A model generated the notes under the pieces. The model was not told the origin of the DNA. It ran no database searches and was given only the letters and a program-made list of their open reading frames with translations. From assembly GCF_000247475.1 (NCBI RefSeq), contig NZ_AHZC01000310.1:1-39035 (forward strand): 39,035 nucleotides of DNA. Direction: 5' to 3'. The number at the start of each line of letters is the position of its first letter. Position 1 is the stretch's first letter. The stretch comes from Rhizobium sp. PDO1-076 (GTDB taxonomy: Bacteria; Pseudomonadota; Alphaproteobacteria; Rhizobiales; Rhizobiaceae). This document shows, in pieces, positions 34,011 through 39,035 of this stretch. The position numbers and the translations under genes were made by a program.

Positions 34011-35201
34011 TTAGTTCCAGGCGGCAAAAGGGTCGGCCATGGTTTCCCAGGCCGTCGGGGTAAAACGGCTCGCAGAGACAAGGCAGGCGTCGAGTTCGGC
34101 GCGCAGCCGGACCTCATCCATGGGGTCGGCGCCGATGAAGACGATTTCCTGGCGGCGATCGCCCCATTCCTTGTCGAGATAGGGCGCCATGGCCTTGTGG
34201 AAACCCGGATCATCCGGCCAGTTCTGTTTCGGCACCGATGCCCACCAGCGGCCCATGCGGCTGGTGCGCACCAGTGGCCCTGCCTGACTGAGTTCGCCGA
34301 CATAGTGCGGTCGTGTAGCCAGCCAGAAAAATCCCTTGGCACGAATGACGCCCGGCCAGGACTGGTTGATAAAGGCTTGGAACCGGCCAGGATCGAAGGG
34401 CGCGCGGGCGTGATAAACGAAGGAGCGGATGCCGTATTCTTCCGTTTCCGGCACATGATCGCGAAAACCGTGCAATTCCTTGAACCACAGCGGATGCGTC
34501 TCGGCCTTGGCCAGATCGAACAATCCGGTCCCGAGAATGTCCTTCGGCAGAACTTCGGCGAAATCGGTTTCGATCACGCGTGCATCGGCATTCAGTCCGG
34601 CAATGATCTTTCGCGCGGCGTCGAGTTGATCCGGAGTTGCTGTCCCGACCTTGTTGAGGATGATGACATCGGCAAACTCGATCTGCTCGACGAGCAGATC
34701 CACCAGGGTCCGGTTGTCGCCGTCACCTGCGGTCTCGCCCCGGTCGGCGAGGAAGTCGCTGGAAGAATAGTCACGCACGAGATTGGCGGCATCGACGACA
34801 GTCACCATCGTGTCCAACTGGGCGATATCGGATAGACTGCGGTCGTTCTCGTCGCGGAAGTCGAAGGTGGTGGCGATCGGCAGCGGTTCGGCAATCCCGG
34901 TTGCCTCGATCAGCAGGTGATCGAAACGTCCCTGTTCGGCCAGTGCCCGGACCTCGTTCAAAAGGTCGTCCCGCAGCGTGCAACAGATGCAGCCATTGCT
35001 CATCTCGACGAGTTGCTCTTCGGTGCGCGACAATGCCGCATTACCGCCCCGCACCAGCGCCGCATCGATATTCACTTCGCTCATGTCGTTGACGATGACC
35101 GCCACGCGCAGGCCGTCGCGATTGGCCAGGACATGGTTGAGCAGGGTTGTCTTGCCGGCGCCGAGAAAGCCGGACAGGACCGTGACGGGAAGCTTTTGCA
35201 T
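34011..35201 (-). CDS. CobW/ZNG1-type GTPase, probable zinc chaperone
   Basis: The 396-residue G3E-family P-loop protein has Walker [10 protein letters not shown] at 11-19, the metal-binding CICC at 71-74 ([11 protein letters not shown]), and IEATGIAEP at 97-105. A C-terminal CobW domain follows (from about 255: [16 protein letters not shown]). The G4 motif that normally reads NKxD is NKVG at 182-185. Zur-controlled COG0523 proteins (YciC, ZigA and eukaryotic ZNG1) are thought to hand zinc to key enzymes during starvation. A Zur box 24 bases upstream and the znu genes beside it support that role here over cobalamin synthesis. ATG 35201 has GGAGCG upstream. Confidence 0.92.
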   Translation of the reverse strand: MQKLPVTVLSGFLGAGKTTLLNHVLANRDGLRVAVIVNDMSEVNIDAALVRGGNAALSRTEEQLVEMSNGCICCTLRDDLLNEVRALAEQGRFDHLLIEATGIAEPLPIATTFDFRDENDRSLSDIAQLDTMVTVVDAANLVRDYSSSDFLADRGETAGDGDNRTLVDLLVEQIEFADVIILNKVGTATPDQLDAARKIIAGLNADARVIETDFAEVLPKDILGTGLFDLAKAETHPLWFKELHGFRDHVPETEEYGIRSFVYHARAPFDPGRFQAFINQSWPGVIRAKGFFWLATRPHYVGELSQAGPLVRTSRMGRWWASVPKQNWPDDPGFHKAMAPYLDKEWGDRRQEIVFIGADPMDEVRLRAELDACLVSASRFTPTAWETMADPFAAWN

Positions 35202-35216
35202 TTTTCGCTCCAATTA

Positions 35217-35233
35217 ATGTAATAACATTACAT
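35217..35233 (-). promoter_or_regulatory. Zur box upstream of the cobW-type gene
   Basis: ATGTAAT-AAC-ATTACAT is a perfect 7-3-7 palindrome centred at 35225, 24 bases before the start codon. It has the same arms as the box between znuA and znuC and fits the alphaproteobacterial Zur consensus. Zinc-loaded Zur would repress the gene by covering its promoter. Confidence 0.87.
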
Positions 35234-35244
35234 ATGGTGATGTG

Positions 35245-35272
35245 AAAAAAGGCGGAACCTCAGCCCCGCCTT
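35245..35272 (-). terminator. rho-independent terminator of znuA
   Basis: On the minus strand AAGGCGG pairs with CCGCCTT (35272-35266 with 35255-35249) around a 10-base loop. A run of six U (A at 35245-35250 on the plus strand) follows. It starts 22 bases after the znuA stop and isolates znuA from the cobW-type gene. Confidence 0.87.
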
Positions 35273-35293
35273 CGCCGATCTGGGAGGATCGTC

Positions 35294-36301
35294 TTATTTC
35301 GACAGGCACTCTGCCATTGACGTTGCAAGATTGCGCATCAGTTGCGGATAGAGTTCGGGACCCTCGGTGAGCGCGCCGCCTTCCGGATCCAGCGTGCCGC
35401 TCTTGGCATCAGTGCCTTCGGTGACGACAGCGATCAGCTTGGATTCGAACTGCGGTTCGGCGAACACGCAACCGGCCTTGAGTTCGGCAATTTTGGCATG
35501 GATCTGCGACAGGCGCTCGGCGCCCGGCATGGTCTCCGGGCTAACCGTGACCGAGCCCGCAACCCGCACCTTGTAGCGCTTCTCGAAATACTGGTAGGCA
35601 TCGTGGAAGACCACGAAAGGTTTGTCGGCGACGGGTGCCACAGTCGCGGCAATTTCGGCATCCAGCGCATCGATCTCGCTGTCCAGCGCCTTAGCATTCG
35701 CCTCATAGAGTGCCTTGTTGTCCGGATCGACCTCAATCAGCGTGCTGGCGATTTCTGCCGCCATCGCCTTGGCATTGGCCGGATCAAGCCACAGATGCAT
35801 GTCGGTGCCGCCATGCTCCTCATGCTCTTCTGCGGCGTGTTTCTCCCCGGTATGTCCGGCTTCCTTTGCGTGGTCGTGACCTTCCTCGGAATGCGCATGT
35901 TCTTCATGCTCGTGCTCGCCATGGTCATGGGCCTCGAAGGCACCGCCCTCGCGGAAGGGCAGCTTCACCAGTCCCGGCGCATCTTCCAGTTCGACGATCT
36001 TGGCCTTGGCGGGAAGCGCCTCCAGCGGCTTTTCGAGAAAGGCCTCAAGCCCATGCCCGACCCAGAAGACCACATCGGCATTCTCGAGCGCACGCGCATT
36101 GGAAGGCTTGAGACTGTAGGTATGCGGCGAGGCCGCTCCTTCGACGATCAGAGACGGCTCGCCGACGCCCTTCATGATCGAAGCGACGAGCGAATGGATT
36201 GGTTTGATCGACACCACGACCTGTGGCGCGGCCAAGGCCAGCGCTGGCGAAAACAGAAGAGTTGCCGTTGTCGCGGCAAGGGCAAGGCGGGTGCGTTTCA
36301 T
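35294..36301 (-). CDS. znuA: zinc ABC transporter, periplasmic binding protein ZnuA
   Basis: The 335-residue cluster A-I metal-binding protein captures zinc in the periplasm for ZnuBC. A signal peptide (cleavage probably after ALA at 24) precedes VVVSIKPIHSLVASIM. Expected zinc ligands are H60 (SPHTYSL), H169 (DMHLWLDP) and H233 (VVFHDAYQYF). The flexible charged loop at about 125-163 is rich in His, Asp and Glu, the mark of zinc rather than manganese members. ATG 36301 has GGAG upstream. It is transcribed away from znuC across a 104-base interval with two Zur-like boxes. Confidence 0.96.
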   Translation of the reverse strand: MKRTRLALAATTATLLFSPALALAAPQVVVSIKPIHSLVASIMKGVGEPSLIVEGAASPHTYSLKPSNARALENADVVFWVGHGLEAFLEKPLEALPAKAKIVELEDAPGLVKLPFREGGAFEAHDHGEHEHEEHAHSEEGHDHAKEAGHTGEKHAAEEHEEHGGTDMHLWLDPANAKAMAAEIASTLIEVDPDNKALYEANAKALDSEIDALDAEIAATVAPVADKPFVVFHDAYQYFEKRYKVRVAGSVTVSPETMPGAERLSQIHAKIAELKAGCVFAEPQFESKLIAVVTEGTDAKSGTLDPEGGALTEGPELYPQLMRNLATSMAECLSK

Positions 36302-36326
36302 GCGGGATGCTCCGATTGAACTCGTT

Positions 36327-36343
36327 ATGTAATACTATTACAT
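36327..36343. promoter_or_regulatory. Zur box in the znuA/znuC interval (primary)
   Basis: ATGTAAT-ACT-ATTACAT is a perfect 7-3-7 palindrome centred at 36335, 26 bases from the znuA start and 71 from the znuC start. Its arms match the cobW-gene box exactly. It probably represses znuA and perhaps also the divergent operon. Confidence 0.88.
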
Positions 36344-36348
36344 TGATT

Positions 36349-36365
36349 GCGTAATGCTATAACGT
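36349..36365. promoter_or_regulatory. second, degenerate Zur-like box
   Basis: GCGTAAT-GCT-ATAACGT, centred at 36357, keeps five of seven arm pairs of the palindrome. It is offset 22 bp (about two helical turns) from the primary box, on the same face of the DNA. It is closer to znuC, so it may give separate control of znuCB-zur or cooperative binding. Confidence 0.62.
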
Positions 36366-36405
36366 GTGGCATAGCTTCACGCAACAGCAAATTTCCGGGA
36401 ATGTG

Positions 36406-37350
36406 ATGTCCGCATTGAAAAACAATCAGGCCGCACCGCTTGTTTCGCTCAACGGTGCCGGCGTCTATCGCAATGGCCGTTGGCTGGTCAGGGGTGTGGA
36501 TTTTTCCGTCCGCCCGGGCGAGATCGTCACCTTGATCGGCCCGAACGGATCCGGCAAGTCGACCAGCGCCAAGCTCGCCATCGGCGTCTTGCGTGCCGAC
36601 GAGGGCAGGGTGGAACGCAAGTCCGGCCTGCGTGTCGGCTACGTGCCGCAGAAACTGGCCGTCGACTGGACCATGCCGCTGACCGTGCGCCGGCTGATGA
36701 CCCTCACCGGACCTTTGCCAACGGCAGATATCGACGCCGCACTGAATGCCGTTGGTATCGCCCACTTGGCCAACGCAGAGGTGCAGCACCTGTCCGGCGG
36801 TGAATTCCAGCGTGCCCTGCTCGCCCGCGCGATCGCCCGCAAGCCCGATATCCTCGTGCTCGACGAACCGGTCCAGGGCGTCGATTTTTCCGGCGAGATT
36901 GCGCTCTACGATCTGATCACCTCGATCCGCAATTCCACCGGATGCGGCATCCTGCTGATCTCCCATGACCTGCATGTGGTAATGGCCGAGACCGATACAG
37001 TGATCTGCCTGAATGGCCATGTCTGTTGCCGCGGCACCCCGGCCGCCGTCAGCCGCAGCCCGGAATACATGCGGCTCTTCGGTGCCAAGGCCGGCAGCAC
37101 GCTTGCGGTCTACAGCCATGATCACGACCACACCCATCTGCCCGATGGTCGTGTCCTGCATGGCGATGGTTCCGTGACGGATCATTGCCATCCAGACGAC
37201 GGTCATCATCATGGTCACGGTGAAGCCCATGACCACGGGCAACACGACCATGGGCACAATGATCACGTTCATGACCACGGCCATAGCCATCACCATTCTG
37301 AGCCTGAGGGTGAAAAGTCCGGGCATGAGGAGCACGTCCATGTTCGATGA
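36406..37350 (+). CDS. znuC: zinc ABC transporter ATP-binding protein ZnuC with His-rich tail
   Basis: The 314-residue ATPase has Walker A GPNGSGKST at 45-53, signature LSGGE at 129-133, Walker B ILVLDEP at 149-155 and the switch His in LISHDLH. About 237 residues make up a normal ZnuC. The last 78 (237-314) hold 26 histidines alternating with Asp and Gly, a cytoplasmic metal-binding tail. ATG 36406 has GGGA at 36397-36400; a GTG at 36364 lies within the Zur-like box and is unlikely. The gene's end overlaps znuB by 11 bases. It is the first gene of znuC-znuB-zur. Confidence 0.95.
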   Translation: MSALKNNQAAPLVSLNGAGVYRNGRWLVRGVDFSVRPGEIVTLIGPNGSGKSTSAKLAIGVLRADEGRVERKSGLRVGYVPQKLAVDWTMPLTVRRLMTLTGPLPTADIDAALNAVGIAHLANAEVQHLSGGEFQRALLARAIARKPDILVLDEPVQGVDFSGEIALYDLITSIRNSTGCGILLISHDLHVVMAETDTVICLNGHVCCRGTPAAVSRSPEYMRLFGAKAGSTLAVYSHDHDHTHLPDGRVLHGDGSVTDHCHPDDGHHHGHGEAHDHGQHDHGHNDHVHDHGHSHHHSEPEGEKSGHEEHVHVR

Positions 37351-38155
37351 TTTCTTCATCCGGGCCATGCTCGCCGGCATCGGTCTGGCACTCACCACCG
37401 GTCCGCTCGGTTGTTTCGTTATCTGGCGCCGCATGGCCTATTTCGGCGATACCATGGCCCATTCCGCCTTGCTCGGCGTGGCGCTGTCGCTGTTCTTCTC
37501 GCTCAACCTGATGGTCAGCGTCTTCGTCGTTGCGGCTCTCGTGTCGCTGATCTTGATCGTGCTGCAGAAGCGCCAAGGGCTCTCTGCCGACGCGCTGCTA
37601 GGCATTCTCAGCCATGCAACGCTGGCGATCGGCCTGGTCATGGTCGCGTTCATGACCTGGGTCCGCTTCGATCTTATCGCCTTCCTGTTCGGCGACATAT
37701 TGGCCGTGACGCCGGCGGACGTTGCCTTTGTCTGGATCGGCGGCGTGATCGTGGTGGCTGTCATTGCCTATCTCTGGCGTCCGCTGCTCGCCGCCACGGT
37801 GAATGCCGAGCTTGCCGAGGCCGAGGGACTGCAGCCCGAACGGGCGCGTGTCATCTTCATGCTGCTGATGGCGCTGGTGATCGCGATTGCCATGAAAATT
37901 GTCGGCATCATGCTGATCACGTCCCTGCTCATCATACCGGCCGCAGCAGCCCGACGCTTTGCAACCACGCCCGAATGGATGGCGGTGATGGCCTCGGTGA
38001 TCGGTGCTTTTGCCGTGATCATCGGCCTGTTCGGCTCGCTGACCTATGACACACCGTCCGGCCCGTCGATCGTCGTCGCCGCTTTGCTGCTTTTTCTTGT
38101 CAGCCTTCTGCCCCGTCCGGGTTCGAAGGCTGCTGACGCCAATTCGCGAGGATGA
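37340..38155 (+). CDS. znuB: zinc ABC transporter permease ZnuB
   Basis: The 271-residue ABC-3 family permease forms the zinc channel in the inner membrane. It shows about eight hydrophobic segments and the family sequences LTTGPLGCFVIWRRMAYFGDTMAHSALLGVAL, LLGILSHATLAIGLV, and AEAEGLQPERARVIFMLLMAL followed by KIVGIMLITSLLIIPAAAAR. ATG 37340 has GAGGAG about eight bases upstream, inside znuC; the frame upstream reads through the His-rich znuC tail and is rejected. Its stop overlaps the zur start region. Confidence 0.96.
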   Translation: MFDDFFIRAMLAGIGLALTTGPLGCFVIWRRMAYFGDTMAHSALLGVALSLFFSLNLMVSVFVVAALVSLILIVLQKRQGLSADALLGILSHATLAIGLVMVAFMTWVRFDLIAFLFGDILAVTPADVAFVWIGGVIVVAVIAYLWRPLLAATVNAELAEAEGLQPERARVIFMLLMALVIAIAMKIVGIMLITSLLIIPAAAARRFATTPEWMAVMASVIGAFAVIIGLFGSLTYDTPSGPSIVVAALLLFLVSLLPRPGSKAADANSRG

Positions 38156-38157
38156 CG

Positions 38158-38553
38158 ATGGCCAAGACCGATCTCACCAAGAACCAGTCTCTGGTGTTTG
38201 ACGCCCTGTCGGCGTCCGACGGCCCATTGTCTGCCTATACGCTGCTCGACCGGTTGCGCGATCATGGTTTCCGGGCGCCCTTGCAGGTCTACCGCGCACT
38301 CGAGAAGCTGGTGGAGTTTGGCATGGTGCACCGCCTTGAAAGCATCAACGCCTTCGTCGCCTGCGCCCATCCGCATGACGGATGCTCAGGCCATGGAACC
38401 GTGGCCTTCGTCATCTGCCACAAATGCAGCCGCGTCACCGAGTTTCACGACCACGCGATCGATCACCGCCTTGATGACATCACCAGGGGCATGAAATTCA
38501 AGGCCGAGAAGACCACGATCGAGATTCGCGGACTATGCGCCGAATGCGCCTGA
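38158..38553 (+). CDS. zur: zinc uptake regulator Zur (Fur family)
   Basis: The 131-residue repressor has the Fur-family winged helix (about 1-75, with LTKNQSLVFDAL and APLQVYRALEKLVEFGMVHRLES as recognition region). The metal-binding dimerisation domain includes AFVACAHPHDGC, CHKC (87-90) and the C-terminal CAEC (127-130) for structural zinc. With zinc it should bind the ATGTAAT-N3-ATTACAT boxes and repress znuA, znuCB-zur and the cobW-type gene, thus also itself. ATG 38158 has GAGGA five bases away; ATG 38152 overlaps that site. Its stop abuts the stop of the convergent gene. Confidence 0.95.
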   Translation: MAKTDLTKNQSLVFDALSASDGPLSAYTLLDRLRDHGFRAPLQVYRALEKLVEFGMVHRLESINAFVACAHPHDGCSGHGTVAFVICHKCSRVTEFHDHAIDHRLDDITRGMKFKAEKTTIEIRGLCAECA

Positions 38554-39035
38554 TCAGGGGAGCAGTCGCAGGTCACGCGCAAAGCGCTGCCAGTTGCGCA
38601 CATAGTTTTCCGCCGAGCGCCTGAGCCCGGCAATGGCGGTGTCGTCCAGTGTCCGGATAACCCGGGCCGGCGAACCGACGATCAGGGAATTGTCCGGAAA
38701 CTGTTTTCCCTCGGTGACCAGCGCATTGGCGCCAACCAGGCAATTGTTGCCGATGCGGGCGCCGTTCAATACCGTTGCGCCCATGCCGACCAGGGAATTG
38801 TTGCCGATCGTGCAGCCATGAATGATGGCGTGGTGGCCGATGGTGCAGCCTTCGCCGATGGTGGCGGGAAAGCCGATATCCGTGTGCACCATTGTGCCTT
38901 CCTGGATATTGCTGCCGGGGCCGATCACGATAGGATCATTGTCGCCGCGCAGCACGACCCCGAACCAGATTCCGACATCTTCACCCAGCGTCACATCGCC
39001 GATAACATGGGCGTCCGGCGCGATCCAGAAATGCT
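38554..39035 (-). CDS. gamma-carbonic anhydrase family protein (5' end outside window)
   Basis: At least 160 residues of a left-handed beta-helix protein are present; the reading frame runs off the window edge, with HFWIAPDAHVIGDVTLG as the first visible residues. Hexapeptide repeats continue through TIGHHAIIHGCTIGNNSLVGMGATVLNG. Histidines in MVHTDIG and IGHHAIIHG are in the positions that bind zinc in gamma-carbonic anhydrases (YrdA/PaaY/CaiE relatives). NQ-type catalytic evidence is not clear, so carbonic anhydrase activity is an inference. The stop TGA directly touches the zur stop. Confidence 0.9.
   Translation of the reverse strand, partial: HFWIAPDAHVIGDVTLGEDVGIWFGVVLRGDNDPIVIGPGSNIQEGTMVHTDIGFPATIGEGCTIGHHAIIHGCTIGNNSLVGMGATVLNGARIGNNCLVGANALVTEGKQFPDNSLIVGSPARVIRTLDDTAIAGLRRSAENYVRNWQRFARDLRLLP

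Noticed and set aside
37111..37340. Repeated CAT/CAC-rich tract as a possible simple repeat element
   Set aside because: It is the coding sequence of the His-rich ZnuC tail in frame with the gene, not a separate repeat.

Overview
The window is a GC-rich stretch of core chromosome from an alphaproteobacterium, almost certainly a member of the Rhizobiaceae (Rhizobium/Agrobacterium type). The evidence is the aapJQMP general amino acid permease divergent from metC, unlinked homologues of mitochondrial complex I accessory subunits (NDUFS4-like and NDUFS6-like), a ClpS-ClpA pair, LpxI instead of LpxH, a Fur-type Zur regulator with ATGTAAT-N3-ATTACAT boxes, and rhizobial-looking TTGAC promoters. I see no phage, transposon, integrase, CRISPR array or clear foreign island. 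I cannot name the species from this sequence alone.

Layout. 1-1510: the 3' end of a tRNA (probably Pro), an NDUFS4-like complex I subunit gene, tRNA-Arg(TCT) and a membrane-anchored, degenerate nuclease-like protein. 1527-5795 (minus): aapJ-aapQ-aapM-aapP, an ABC importer for L-amino acids, divergent from metC (cystathionine beta-lyase, 6157-7347). 7363-8799 (minus): an NDUFS6-like zinc-binding protein followed by an FAD monooxygenase. 8977-9756: an alpha/beta hydrolase behind an unusual operator-like inverted repeat. 9827-10630 (minus): a crotonase-fold protein lacking both hydratase glutamates, divergent from cysE. 10703-16652 (plus): cysE, a DUF3126 protein, a phasin, clpS-clpA (N-degron proteolysis) and azlCD. 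16730-19631 (minus): a HIT protein, then ridA, a glycerophosphodiester phosphodiesterase and a FemAB/GNAT-like protein as a tight group.

19749-33996 (plus) is a long translation and envelope block: eipB (periplasmic envelope integrity), rpsB-tsf-pyrH-frr (ribosomal protein, elongation factor, UMP kinase, ribosome recycling), uppS-cdsA (undecaprenyl and phospholipid precursors), rseP-bamA (site-2 protease and outer-membrane assembly), and lpxD-fabZ-lpxA-lpxI-lpxB (lipid A, most of these overlapping by a few bases). Compared with E. coli, dxr is absent from the block and skp is missing between bamA and lpxD.

33997-38553 is a complete zinc-starvation regulon: a CobW/ZNG1-type GTPase, znuA, and the divergent znuC-znuB-zur operon. 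Three Zur-box-like palindromes lie in the control regions, two in the znuA/znuC interval and one before cobW. ZnuA and, less usually, the ATPase ZnuC carry dense histidine tracts. The window ends inside a gamma-carbonic-anhydrase-like gene on the minus strand.

Nothing here is a clearly new multi-gene system. The most interesting unexplained signals are regulatory palindromes: a 10-bp-arm repeat straddling the hydrolase promoter, a TTGTGCG/CGCACAA palindrome at the phasin promoter, and further ones before clpS and between ridA and eipB. Catalytic-residue losses in two enzyme-family members are the other point of interest.
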